Assembly (NCBI GenBank): GCA_913031205.1
Contig: CAJWEM010000001.1
Location: 96,723-140,990, forward strand
Direction: 5' to 3'
Length of the DNA stretch: 44,268 bases
Origin: an uncultured Gammaproteobacteria bacterium
Lineage (GTDB): Bacteria; Pseudomonadota; Gammaproteobacteria; Poriferisulfidales; GCA-002705445
Positions 28,775 through 36,832 of this stretch are shown in pieces; position 1 is the stretch's first letter; every line of letters begins with the position of its first letter. A model generated the notes under the pieces. It was not told the origin of the DNA and did not search any database. It saw nothing but the letters and a program-made list of their open reading frames with translations. The position numbers and the translations under genes are program-made.

Positions 28775-30115
28775 ATGAAGTCGATCTTAATTTCAAATGC
28801 AACAATCGTCAATGAAAACTCTAAGAAAGTTTCAGATATTTATGTTAAAAACGGAAGAATTGAGCAAATATCGAGTGATTTATCTCATCTAGATGCAGAT
28901 ATAAATATCGATGGTACTGGAAAGTACATTCTACCTGGGATGATTGATGATCAGGTACATTTTAGAGAACCTGGCCTTACAGACAAAGCTGATATCCGGT
29001 CCGAGTCTTTAGCAGCAGTAATCGGTGGAACAACAAGTTTTATGGATATGCCAAATAACAAACCACCAATTATTACGAACGAAGGTTTAGAAAATAAATT
29101 CAAAGTTGCAGAAAATAGATCATTCGCTAATTATTCTTTTTATCTTGGTGCAACCAATGAAAATATAGATGAAATAAAAAATACAATTAAGAAAGCTTGC
29201 GGGATTAAAGTTTTCATGGGTGCCTCAACAGGAAACATGTTAGTTGATGATCCTAAATCTCTTGAACAAATATTTATTCATGCGCCAAAACTTATTGCAA
29301 CTCATTGTGAAAGTTCTCCAATAATTGACAGGAATCTAAAAATCGCAAAAGAAAAATATGGAGAGAATATTCCACTTGAGATGCATACAGAGATAAGAAG
29401 TAGAGAATGTTGTATAGAATCATCTTCATTAGCAATTGATCTTGCCAAAAAATTTGGCTCTCGTCTTCATGTTCTTCATTTGACAACAAGGGATGAATTA
29501 GATTTCTTCTCAAACAATTACGTCGAAAATAAATCAATCACTGCGGAAGTATGCATTCATCACATGCTTTACTCAGAAAAAGACTATGCGACAAAAAAAG
29601 GTTTTATCAAATGTAATCCATCTATAAAAGAAGAAGAAGATAGATTAGCTCTTATAAACGCCGTGAATAATAATGTTATCGACGTAATTGCGACAGATCA
29701 CGCACCACACTTAATATCGGAAAAAACAGCTAAAAAATACGAGGATATACCGGCGGGCTTACCTGTTATACAACATTCATATAGAGCTGTTTTAGAGTTT
29801 TATCATAATGGTATTTTTACTCTAGAGAAAATTATCGAAAAGGCATGTCATAATCCAGCTATATGCTATGACGTTAAAGAAAGAGGTTTTATTCGTGAAG
29901 GATATTGGGCGGATTTGGTTTTAGTTGAGTTTCTTGAGAAGGGTGAAATTGATTCAACTACAATTATGCATAAATGTGGATGGTCAGCGTTTTCGGATGT
30001 TCCATTTAGAACTAAAATTCATAAAACGATAGTGTCTGGGAATATAGCTTTTGATGCTGATACTGGAAAAATCCCAGAACACCCGTTTGGATTAGAGTTA
30101 GAATTTAATAATTAA
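28775..30115 (+). CDS. pyrC: dihydroorotase (DDQVHF variant)
   Basis: An amidohydrolase closing carbamoyl-aspartate to dihydroorotate in pyrimidine synthesis, 446 residues from ATG 28775. The usual HxH metal motif reads DDQVHFREPG, with Q60 in place of the first histidine and H62 kept. This variant is, from memory, common in Bacteroidetes and some Xanthomonas-type dihydroorotases. The carboxylated-lysine position K145 (GIKVFMGAS), histidines in THCES and LHVLHLTT, and ATDHAPH are present. Allantoinase or hydantoinase activity is less likely. The stop shares TTAA with the ferredoxin gene. Confidence 0.85.
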   Translation: MKSILISNATIVNENSKKVSDIYVKNGRIEQISSDLSHLDADINIDGTGKYILPGMIDDQVHFREPGLTDKADIRSESLAAVIGGTTSFMDMPNNKPPIITNEGLENKFKVAENRSFANYSFYLGATNENIDEIKNTIKKACGIKVFMGASTGNMLVDDPKSLEQIFIHAPKLIATHCESSPIIDRNLKIAKEKYGENIPLEMHTEIRSRECCIESSSLAIDLAKKFGSRLHVLHLTTRDELDFFSNNYVENKSITAEVCIHHMLYSEKDYATKKGFIKCNPSIKEEEDRLALINAVNNNVIDVIATDHAPHLISEKTAKKYEDIPAGLPVIQHSYRAVLEFYHNGIFTLEKIIEKACHNPAICYDVKERGFIREGYWADLVLVEFLEKGEIDSTTIMHKCGWSAFSDVPFRTKIHKTIVSGNIAFDADTGKIPEHPFGLELEFNN

Positions 30116-30447
30116 CCTGTCATTTTAAGTTGTTGAATACTTTTTTGGTCTTTATCAACTTCAACAACGATATCGCTCTTAAGCGATGACTGACAAGCAA
30201 GAATGTAGCCTTGATCCAACATGTCTCCATCTAATGTGTAAGCAAAATCAGATAGCTCTTTGACTTTTCCTTCTTTTAAAACTGCTCTACAGGTTCCACA
30301 ACCACCACTTCGGCAATCGCATGGCCATTCTACACCAGCGTTTTTAGCAGCTTGAAGTAAATTTATTTTACCGTTGACTTCAAATGTTTCACCAGTATTA
30401 GAAATAGTTACTTTGTATACTTTATTTTTATCTCCAAATCCAAACAT
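30112..30447 (-). CDS. 2Fe-2S ferredoxin (plant type)
   Basis: A 111-residue beta-grasp ferredoxin. Cluster cysteines follow C45-x4-C50-x2-C53-x31-C85 (CDCRSGGCGTC ... ILACQS), with an additional C43. It has no fused reductase, so it needs a separate partner, not seen here. ATG 30447 is decided by AGGAG 8 nt upstream; the in-frame ATG at 30477 lacks one. About 40 nt upstream on the same strand lies a perfect intrinsic terminator, so the gene is either attenuated or has a promoter of its own in the short gap. Confidence 0.9.
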   Translation of the reverse strand: MFGFGDKNKVYKVTISNTGETFEVNGKINLLQAAKNAGVEWPCDCRSGGCGTCRAVLKEGKVKELSDFAYTLDGDMLDQGYILACQSSLKSDIVVEVDKDQKSIQQLKMTG

Positions 30448-30487
30448 AATAGTTCTCCTATAAGAGTTAATTATCATTCCCCCTTCT

Positions 30488-30516
30488 AAAAAAAAGTAGC
30501 CGGAAAAACCGGCTAC
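30488..30516 (-). terminator. intrinsic terminator upstream of ferredoxin
   Basis: On the minus strand GTAGCCGG, a TTTTT loop and CCGGCTAC form a perfect 8-bp stem (30496-30516), followed at once by eight T (30495-30488). Its G+C content stands out from the AT-rich surroundings. It would end transcripts entering from the right, before they reach the ferredoxin gene. Confidence 0.8.
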
Positions 30517-30565
30517 AAGTGTGCGGAGCTAGGTGCTCCAGGGGATGTACAAAATCATTTAACTT
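30488..30565 (-). ncRNA. candidate ~78-nt small RNA or attenuated leader
   Basis: An extended -10 (TGCTATATT, 30580-30572) predicts transcription starting near 30565. The RNA would contain hairpin GGAGC-ACCTA-GCTCC (30539-30525) and end at the strong terminator. It also holds a nine-codon frame, ATG at 30558 to TAG at 30529 (MILYIPWST), whose stop lies in the first hairpin's loop, but no SD is present. It could be a free small RNA or a leader controlling ferredoxin by read-through. I recognise no known RNA family. Confidence 0.4.
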
Positions 30566-30672
30566 AAACACAATATAGCATAAATTTTAGTAATGTACAC
30601 ATTTATCTATACAAAAATTAAAGAAAAAGTCCCTTATAATACAATTATTTATAAAAATACAAGTTATGTACA
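30546..30672. promoter_or_regulatory. three TGTACA palindromes, candidate MerR operators
   Basis: Identical TGTACA copies lie at 30546-30551, 30594-30599 and 30667-30672, with related TATACA (30608-30613) and TGTATA (30703-30708). TGTACA-like repeats are reported operators of light-responsive MerR regulators of the CarA/CarH/LitR group. One copy lies in the -35 area of the minus-strand promoter and one just downstream of its start. The repeats are seen; regulation is inferred. Confidence 0.45.
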
Positions 30673-30725
30673 AATAAATATAAATAATACTTGATTTTTA
30701 CTTGTATATGAAATATATTCTGTTT

Positions 30726-31652
30726 ATGAATAATCACGAGCAAAAGCAGATGAATAATATTGAACAGAATTACAGGATTGGTTTAACAACTCAAATCACT
30801 GGCATACGTCCCGAGACTCTAAGAGCATGGGAAAGAAGATATAAAGTTGTAAAACCTATAAGAACAGATGCCGGCGACAGACTTTACACTCAAGCTGATA
30901 TTGATAGACTTTTATTGATAAAGAAGCTTGTCGATAATGGCGATGCTATTAGTGCAGTCGCTAACTTAAATTATGAGAATCTTGAAAAAAGAATTTCAAG
31001 TTGTAAATCTGCTATTACAAGTTCTGGAAAAAATGACCTCAATTTCATTCTTCTCGGTAAAACTATCCTAGACAAAAAGAGTTTAGATAGCATGAGACTT
31101 AACATGATCGATGTTGTACAAGACCCAAGGAATATAAAATCTAATTACCACTGTAAAGTTGATTTTATAATCGCCGAAATACCTACTGTGAACCAAGGTA
31201 CTTTTAAAGTTTTACAGAAGCTAATGAAACAATCAAAAGCTTCAAAACTTTTGTGCGCATATGATTTCGGTAAAGAAAGCGATATCTTGGCTTTGAGAAC
31301 TCAAGATACAGGTATCACTAAATTACCACTTAACCACTCTGAAATAACTGACTGGTGTGCAAGTAATTTTCCAAATTACATGAAGTCAGCCTCAACAGCT
31401 AGACTTTTAACTGATCAAGATATACATACTATAGTTGCCGCGGGCAGCAATATTAACTGCGAATGCCCTAAACACCTTGCTGATCTAATATTTAAACTCA
31501 CCGCTTTTGAGAAGTACTCTTCAGAGTGCGAAGTCAGAAACGCTAAGGACGCTGAATTGCATAAGGAATTGGAGACTACTTCCGCAAAGTCTAGATATTT
31601 GATTGAAGAAGTTCTAATAAAACTAGCTAAGGTTGAGGGAATTAAATACTAG
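30726..31652 (+). CDS. MerR-family regulator linked to photolyase
   Basis: A transcription factor of about 308 residues. The N-terminal MerR winged HTH (about 16-80: YRIGLTTQITGIRPETLRAWERRY) matches the CarA/LitR branch that controls photolyase and carotenoid genes in light. The C-terminal part (about 105-308) looks like a degenerate Rossmann-like domain without the DxHxxG cobalamin motif, followed by a CECPKH segment (C245, C247) and a helical tail. It probably senses something other than B12. The start is uncertain: ATGs at 30708, 30726 and 30750 are all in frame and none has a good SD. phr starts 6 nt after its stop. Confidence 0.85.
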   Translation: MNNHEQKQMNNIEQNYRIGLTTQITGIRPETLRAWERRYKVVKPIRTDAGDRLYTQADIDRLLLIKKLVDNGDAISAVANLNYENLEKRISSCKSAITSSGKNDLNFILLGKTILDKKSLDSMRLNMIDVVQDPRNIKSNYHCKVDFIIAEIPTVNQGTFKVLQKLMKQSKASKLLCAYDFGKESDILALRTQDTGITKLPLNHSEITDWCASNFPNYMKSASTARLLTDQDIHTIVAAGSNINCECPKHLADLIFKLTAFEKYSSECEVRNAKDAELHKELETTSAKSRYLIEEVLIKLAKVEGIKY

Positions 31653-31658
31653 TTGAAA

Positions 31659-33044
31659 ATGAAATCACTAGTATTATTTTCTAATGATTTAAGACTTGAT
31701 GATAATGATGCTATAAACGCGTCATATACAAATAGCGATTTATCAGCTTTTCTTTTTGTCTTCGACAAAAAACTATACGAACAGACTCATGGCTCGGCAA
31801 ACCTGTGGTGGCTCGAACAAAGTTTGGAAAGCCTTCGTTCCAGACTCAAGGAAAGAAATATTCTGTTAAATATCCTTGAAGGTAATTATGTCAAAACTAT
31901 AGTTCAAGTCGTAGAAAAATATGAAATAAGTTCTGTTTATTTAAATCAAAACAAAAATCCTGAGTTTATAAAAGTTGAAAAATTGCTTAACAAAGAACTA
32001 GATAAAATTAATGTCGACTTCAATGCCTTTAATAAATCAACATTGGTCGATCCATCAACTATTCTCAACAAAAGTAACGAGCCATATAAAGTTTATAGCC
32101 CTTTTTATAAGCACTGCAAATCGATTTATGCCCAAAAACAAGTCTTAAATTTTCCAAAAGCACCTTTCAAAACCTTTGATCTTGAAGAAAGCCAGATGGA
32201 TATTAGACAAATCTTTTCTGAAAAGAAAGCAGAGTGGTCAAAAAAATTTGAAAATTATTGGAGTCCTGGAGAGCTAGAGGCAACCAAAAAGCTAAAATCT
32301 TTTTTCAAAGGCTATCTGTCTGAATACAAAGATATAAGAAATTTTCCAGGTACTGCCGGTACATCAAAAATGTCACCGCATCTTCGTTTTGGAGAAATCA
32401 CAACTAATCAGATAATTAACCATTTTAATTTTCACCAAGATCATATGCTCAGTAAACACGAGGAGCATTACATAAAAGAATTATATTGGAGAGAATTTTC
32501 CTACTACATTCTTCATCATTTTCCTCATGTAGTGAGTAAGCCATTCAATAAAAAATATGAAGACTTTGAGTGGGAAGAAAATTACGAAGAAAACCTAAAT
32601 CTCTGGAAAAAAGGAAAAACTGGTATAAGAATAGTTGATGCTGCCATGAGAGAGCTTTGGGAAACAGGTTGGATGCATAACAGAACAAGAATGATTGTAG
32701 CTTCCTTTCTTACAAAAAATCTTTTAATTCCGTGGCAAGAAGGTGAAAAATGGTTCAAAGATACGCTATTAGATGCAGATGTTGCAAATAACGTAATGGG
32801 GTGGCAATGGGTGTCTGGTTGTGGAACTGATGCAGCTCCATATTTTAGAATTTTTAACCCTATATTACAGGAAGAAAAGTTTGATCCTGATAATAGTTAT
32901 ACAAAAAAATGGTTGGATGACTTCAACTTATATTCGGAGAATGTCTCCAATGATTTACTAGTTGACAAAAACTTAATTAAACCAATTGTTGATCTTAAAG
33001 AGAGTAGAAATAAGGCTTTGGAAAGATTTTCTAGGATCAAATAG
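31659..33044 (+). CDS. phrB: deoxyribodipyrimidine photolyase (class I CPD type)
   Basis: Light-driven repair of UV-induced cyclobutane pyrimidine dimers, 461 residues. The N-terminal antenna-binding domain starts LVLFSNDLRLDDNDA. The FAD domain shows SPHLRFGEIT, ELYWREFSYYILHHFP, TGIRIVDAAMRELWETGWMHNR and DADVANNVMGWQWVSGCGTD, the flavin and DNA-binding core. ATG at 31659 is preferred over TTG 31653. Likely co-transcribed with merR. Its stop lies 4 nt from that of the convergent ispG. Confidence 0.95.
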   Translation: MKSLVLFSNDLRLDDNDAINASYTNSDLSAFLFVFDKKLYEQTHGSANLWWLEQSLESLRSRLKERNILLNILEGNYVKTIVQVVEKYEISSVYLNQNKNPEFIKVEKLLNKELDKINVDFNAFNKSTLVDPSTILNKSNEPYKVYSPFYKHCKSIYAQKQVLNFPKAPFKTFDLEESQMDIRQIFSEKKAEWSKKFENYWSPGELEATKKLKSFFKGYLSEYKDIRNFPGTAGTSKMSPHLRFGEITTNQIINHFNFHQDHMLSKHEEHYIKELYWREFSYYILHHFPHVVSKPFNKKYEDFEWEENYEENLNLWKKGKTGIRIVDAAMRELWETGWMHNRTRMIVASFLTKNLLIPWQEGEKWFKDTLLDADVANNVMGWQWVSGCGTDAAPYFRIFNPILQEEKFDPDNSYTKKWLDDFNLYSENVSNDLLVDKNLIKPIVDLKESRNKALERFSRIK

Positions 33045-33048
33045 AAAT

Positions 33049-34269
33049 TTATTTATACCTGTTTTCAATATACTCAATCAATATTTTTTTAAAATCATTA
33101 GTTATATTATCGCCTTTTAAAGTAACCTTTTTCTCTCCATCAATAAATACTGGAGCTGTTGGGTTTTCACCTCTTCCGGGAAGACTGATACCAATATCTG
33201 CGTGTTTACTTTCTCCTGGCCCATTTACTATACACCCCATCACAGAAATTTTTAGATTTTCAACGCCAGGGTAATCTTTTTTCCAAACCGGCATGCTTTC
33301 TTTAATATGCTTATCAATATCAAAAGCTAGTTTTTGGAAATAGTCACTACTTGTTCTTCCGCATCCAGGACACGAAGTTACGTCTGGTAAAAAATATCTT
33401 ATACCTAGGCTTTGTAAAATTAGTTTTGCAACGCTAACCTCTTTTGTTCTATTTCCATCTATATCAGTTGTAAGTGAAACTCGGATTGTATCTCCAATTC
33501 CATCTAGCAATAATGGGCCAAGGGCGCATGAAGAATACACAATTCCCCTTTCATTACTTCCCGCCTCTGTTAATCCCAAATGAAGAGCATAGCTACACAT
33601 TTCTGAAATTTTTCTATAAACATCAATAAGCATATTTACTTTACTTAACTTACAAGAAATAATAATTTGATCTTTTTTAAGACCAATTGATTCTGCTAAA
33701 CTTGCATTTTCTAATGCCGATGTGATAACCGCATCACACATTACCTCGTCGAGTGATTTTGGTTTTTTTAATTGATTATTAATATCTAATTTACTTGCTA
33801 GAAGTTCTTGATCTAAACTTCCCCAATTAACTCCAATTCTAACAGGTTTGTTTAACTTGCAAGCTGCATCAATCATTGTTGTAAAATTTTTATCTTTTTT
33901 ATTTTTTTTCCCAACATTTCCAGGATTGATTCTAAACTTATCAAGATAAACAGCGTCATCTTGATATTTGTCTAACAACATATGTCCATTAAAGTGAAAG
34001 TCCCCAACAATCGGAATGTTTTCTCCAGCTTTGTCTAATCTATCTCTAATAAAAGGAATTGCTTTTATTGCGTCTGAATCGTTGACAGTAACTCTTACTA
34101 CTTCTGATCCAGCTTTTGAAAGAGCGATAATCTGCTCTGTGGTTTTTTCGATATCAGACGTATTTGTATCTGTCATCGATTGTACAATAATTGGATTATC
34201 ACCGCCTATAAGAACGTTTCCTACTTTTACTGCATTGGATTTTCTTCTATTTATATTATTATTGCTCAT
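33049..34269 (-). CDS. ispG: 4-hydroxy-3-methylbut-2-enyl diphosphate synthase
   Basis: A [4Fe-4S] enzyme of the MEP isoprenoid pathway, 406 residues from ATG 34269. N-terminal [26 protein letters not shown] and C-terminal cluster sites [10 protein letters not shown] and GCIVNGPGE are the conserved blocks. A longer frame from 34284 adds five residues and is less likely. It diverges from bioD across 42 nt. It is one of several Fe-S proteins in this window (IlvD, ThiC, ferredoxin). Confidence 0.96.
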   Translation of the reverse strand: MSNNNINRRKSNAVKVGNVLIGGDNPIIVQSMTDTNTSDIEKTTEQIIALSKAGSEVVRVTVNDSDAIKAIPFIRDRLDKAGENIPIVGDFHFNGHMLLDKYQDDAVYLDKFRINPGNVGKKNKKDKNFTTMIDAACKLNKPVRIGVNWGSLDQELLASKLDINNQLKKPKSLDEVMCDAVITSALENASLAESIGLKKDQIIISCKLSKVNMLIDVYRKISEMCSYALHLGLTEAGSNERGIVYSSCALGPLLLDGIGDTIRVSLTTDIDGNRTKEVSVAKLILQSLGIRYFLPDVTSCPGCGRTSSDYFQKLAFDIDKHIKESMPVWKKDYPGVENLKISVMGCIVNGPGESKHADIGISLPGRGENPTAPVFIDGEKKVTLKGDNITNDFKKILIEYIENRYK

Positions 34270-34311
34270 GTATATTATTATCACATGAAGATTAGATAAT
34301 TGGGAGTACTT

Positions 34312-34959
34312 ATGAAAGGTATATTAGTGACAGGTACTGACACGGATGTTGGCAAAACGTGGTTTATGCTTAAATTTGGCTCTCTGCTGAAGGAAAAAAA
34401 TAGAAATTTTCATTTTCTTAAGCCAGTTGAATCTGGATGTATTGAGCCCGATGGAAGCGTAGTTCCAAAGGATGCTACCCAATTTTCTAGGTTGGAAGAC
34501 AAACCTTTAAGTACAATATGTGAATTTATGTTTAAAGCTTATGCATCACCTCCTAAAGCAGCAAAAATGGAGAATAAAACCATAAGTCTTAATCAGATTA
34601 TTAAATTCCTTAATGAAAATAAAAATGATAACGATGATTGCATAAATATTGTTGAAGGGTGTGGAGGCTTTTATTCGCCGATAGCAAATAATAAATTAAC
34701 TGCTGATCTTGCAACAGAACTGAAAATACCCATTGTACTTGTTGTAAAGAATGCATTAGGATGCATAAATCATACTCTCCTTACTATTCAATCAATAAAA
34801 AAATTAAAACTAGATCTCAAGCTCATTATCTTAAATAATATAAATAAAGATACACCTCTCGATAATTTTGAAGAACTTTCTCAATTCACTAATATACCGA
34901 TTATAAAATTAGGCTATAATGAAGGTTTAAATCCTAAAGTGTTAGAGTATTTAGATTAA
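34312..34959 (+). CDS. bioD: dethiobiotin synthetase
   Basis: ATP-dependent carboxylation of DAPA to dethiobiotin, the penultimate step of biotin synthesis. The 215 residues have the P-loop [17 protein letters not shown], and [11 protein letters not shown] (usually EGAGGxxxP). The start ATG 34312 has GGGAG 5 nt upstream. No other bio gene lies in the window. It ends directly against the mutM start with no spacer. Confidence 0.9.
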   Translation: MKGILVTGTDTDVGKTWFMLKFGSLLKEKNRNFHFLKPVESGCIEPDGSVVPKDATQFSRLEDKPLSTICEFMFKAYASPPKAAKMENKTISLNQIIKFLNENKNDNDDCINIVEGCGGFYSPIANNKLTADLATELKIPIVLVVKNALGCINHTLLTIQSIKKLKLDLKLIILNNINKDTPLDNFEELSQFTNIPIIKLGYNEGLNPKVLEYLD

Positions 34960-35778
34960 ATGCCAGAATTACCCGAAGTTCAAACAACAATTGATGGAAT
35001 AAAACCATTTTTAATAAATAAAAAAATAATAAGCTGTAATATCTCAGTTAAAAAACTACGCTGGAATATACAAAAAAATCTTTGTAAAGATTTAGTAAAT
35101 TTAAAAATAACCAAAGTATCAAGAAGAGCAAAATACATCATAATTTCTGGAGAAAAATTTTTTCTTACTATACATCTTGGAATGACAGGCACTCTTAGAA
35201 TTGCAAAAAAAAATGACGAGACTAGAAAGCACGATCACTTCAAAATTTTATTAAGCTCTGGTAAGCAATTAAGATTTAATGATCCAAGAAAATTCGGAAT
35301 GATATTCCTCTCTAAAGAGTCTCCACTTGAGGTAAATCGATTATTTTTAAAATTAGGTGTAGAGCCGCTAAACAAAGAATTCAACGCAAAGTTTCTGTAC
35401 GAAAAAACAAGAAATAGGGCTATTCCTATAAAAAATTTCTTGATGAATGCAAATATTATTGTTGGTGTTGGAAATATTTATGCTTCCGAATCTCTATTTT
35501 TAGCTGGTATCAAACCACAAAAAGTTTCAAGTAAATTAACTAGGAAAAACTGTGAGAAGTTAGTTTTTTCTATAAAAAAAGTATTACGAAAAGCGATTAA
35601 GAAAGGTGGATCATCAATCAATGATTATATTAATGCCAATGGTAAAAGTGGATATTTTCAGTATGATTTTAAAGTTTATGGCAGAACATCACTGCCCTGC
35701 CATAATTGTCAAAGTGACATCTTGCAAGTGAAGATAAATCAAAGATCATCTTTCTATTGTAAGAATTGTCAAAAATAG
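34960..35778 (+). CDS. mutM: formamidopyrimidine-DNA glycosylase
   Basis: Excises oxidised purines such as 8-oxoG and nicks the strand. The 272 residues begin MPELPEVQTT, giving the catalytic N-terminal proline after Met removal and E3. The H2TH region (VGVGNIYASESLFLAGI) and the C-terminal zinc finger (CHNCQSDI ... FYCKNCQ) are complete. With phrB it adds to a DNA-repair theme. Its stop lies 4 nt from that of the convergent lipoprotein gene. Confidence 0.96.
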   Translation: MPELPEVQTTIDGIKPFLINKKIISCNISVKKLRWNIQKNLCKDLVNLKITKVSRRAKYIIISGEKFFLTIHLGMTGTLRIAKKNDETRKHDHFKILLSSGKQLRFNDPRKFGMIFLSKESPLEVNRLFLKLGVEPLNKEFNAKFLYEKTRNRAIPIKNFLMNANIIVGVGNIYASESLFLAGIKPQKVSSKLTRKNCEKLVFSIKKVLRKAIKKGGSSINDYINANGKSGYFQYDFKVYGRTSLPCHNCQSDILQVKINQRSSFYCKNCQK

Positions 35779-35782
35779 TTAA

Positions 35783-35965
35783 CTATTTCTTTTGCTGCTC
35801 ATAGAACATTTGATTTAGTCTATGAGAATTTGCATCAGCAGCAGATATAGCTTGTTTTGCTGTCTCTTCAACCAACTCTAGTCTATCTAACAAAGCTTGA
35901 TCAGTTGCGCATCCTGATAATACAAGCGCAACGCCAGCTACTAGAAGTGTTTTTATTTTTCTCAT
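35783..35965 (-). CDS. OprI/Lpp-like alanine-zipper outer membrane lipoprotein
   Basis: A 60-residue lipoprotein. The signal MRKIKTLLVAGVALVLSGC ends in the lipobox LSGC, so the mature chain begins with lipidated Cys19. The mature part is a short coiled coil rich in alanine (LVEETAKQAISAADANSHRLNQMF) that resembles OprI of Pseudomonas, and it ends in KK, the lysine position that links Lpp-type proteins to peptidoglycan. A full AAGGAGG SD precedes the ATG, and a good promoter lies upstream, both fitting high expression. A longer frame to 36004 has no support. Confidence 0.88.
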   Translation of the reverse strand: MRKIKTLLVAGVALVLSGCATDQALLDRLELVEETAKQAISAADANSHRLNQMFYEQQKK

Positions 35966-36015
35966 TGAAGCCTCCTTATTATTATTTAAGCTTAAATTCC
36001 CCAAAGGGATTTTTT

Positions 36016-36043
36016 ACTATATCAAATAAAGGTTGCTAGTCAA
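36016..36043 (-). promoter_or_regulatory. sigma-70 promoter of the OprI-like lipoprotein
   Basis: On the minus strand TTGACT (36043-36038), a 16-nt spacer and TATAGT (36021-36016). Transcription would begin near 36009, leaving a leader of about 43 nt that contains a small CCC/GGG hairpin and the AAGGAGG SD. It is among the best promoter matches in the window. Confidence 0.6.
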
Positions 36044-36163
36044 AGTCATATAATGAACTTCAGCAGCCTTTTGACTGCTGAATTAGTGTTTAAAACTAAA
36101 AAGGAGGACTGAAAATTCTTTTGCGAAAATGCCGTCCTTGGCATACTTTCCCTATAAAAACAG

Positions 36164-36241
36164 TTATTTACCAAGACATTGCTTATAAAGACAAACTGAA
36201 GCAACAACCCAAACTGTAAACATTAATAAAAGCTCTAACAT
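36164..36241 (-). CDS. possible 25-residue single-helix membrane peptide
   Basis: A short frame with ATG at 36241, TAA at 36164, and GGAG spaced 6 nt upstream (36251-36248). Residues about 2-18 are strongly hydrophobic (LELLLMFTVWVVASVCL), followed by a short polar tail YKQCLGK with two cysteines across the segment. This is the layout of small membrane proteins that bind larger complexes. A small hairpin follows (36129-36144, followed by TTTT on the minus strand). I do not recognise a family, and chance cannot be excluded in so short a frame. Confidence 0.45.
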   Translation of the reverse strand: MLELLLMFTVWVVASVCLYKQCLGK

Positions 36242-36316
36242 TTATAACTCCACTACTTAAATAATAATAATAATATATAAGAATATAATAATATATTTAA
36301 CTTATATGTCAACCCT

Positions 36317-36799
36317 TTATTTACTATATTTTCTTAGCAGAGCGTTCTTAACGTCATTACTTACAAAAGATGATACATCACCCCCAAGTTTGGCTATTTC
36401 TTTAACAAGGGATGATGATAAAAAAGCATATGATTCTGAGGGTGTAAGAAAAATTGATTCGATGTTTTGATTAAGTTTTTTGTTCATACTAGACATTTGG
36501 AATTCATACTCAAAGTCTGATACAACACGCAAGCCTCTTAGAATAACTTTTGCATCAAGTTTCGACGCAAAATCAACTAAAAGACCGTCAAAACCAATTA
36601 CTTCGACATTTGTTAATTCTCTAAGCGATTTCTTAGCTAAATCAACTCTCTCAGACGAAGTAAATAAAGTCTCCTTATTAGATTTTTCAACAACGCAAAC
36701 ATATACCTTATCGAAGATATTTGATGCTGCCCTAGCAACAAGATCTTTATGTCCGTTAGTGAATGGATCAAACGTTCCTGGATAAACTGCAATATTCAT
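36317..36799 (-). CDS. coaD: phosphopantetheine adenylyltransferase
   Basis: Penultimate step of coenzyme A synthesis, 160 residues. The N-terminal YPGTFDPFTNGHKDLVARA holds the nucleotidyltransferase TxGH-type motif (TNGH). RGLRVVSDFEYEFQMSSMN and the closing ISSxxVKEIA-like segment (LSSSLVKEIAKLGGDVSSF) are standard. It lies downstream of rsmD (33 nt), a pairing found in many bacteria. Confidence 0.97.
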   Translation of the reverse strand: MNIAVYPGTFDPFTNGHKDLVARAASNIFDKVYVCVVEKSNKETLFTSSERVDLAKKSLRELTNVEVIGFDGLLVDFASKLDAKVILRGLRVVSDFEYEFQMSSMNKKLNQNIESIFLTPSESYAFLSSSLVKEIAKLGGDVSSFVSNDVKNALLRKYSK

Positions 36800-36832
36800 T
36801 TGTAATATTCATATATAAAAAAATAATCATTA

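Larger units (their letters stand above)
30448..30725. other. 278-nt divergent regulatory region, ferredoxin / merR
   Basis: This stretch separates the ferredoxin gene from merR-phr. It holds, from left to right, the ferredoxin SD, a minus-strand terminator hairpin (30488-30516), a second hairpin (30525-30539), an extended -10 on the minus strand (30572-30580), three TGTACA palindromes and a plus-strand TATAAT (30635-30640). It is one of the longest noncoding stretches in the window and by far the richest in structure. Confidence 0.7.
36005..36316. other. 312-nt intergenic region, lipoprotein gene to coaD
   Basis: It holds the lipoprotein promoter (36016-36043), a symmetrical hairpin TTCAGCAG / CTGCTGAA (36059-36082, 8-nt loop, no T-run), a second small hairpin ATGCC-GTCCTT-GGCAT (36129-36144), a likely 25-codon gene on the minus strand (36164-36241) and a very AT-rich stretch (36257-36300). 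Confidence 0.7.

Noticed and set aside
30455-30475. Fur site before ferredoxin (minus strand TGATAAT)
   Set aside because: Only one half-site matches; the other arm agrees at about one of seven positions.
36101-36219. Plus-strand frame after AAGGAGG (36101-36107), ATT at 36115 to TAA at 36217
   Set aside because: No normal start codon at a suitable distance and no domain-like sequence. It overlaps a better-supported small frame on the other strand.
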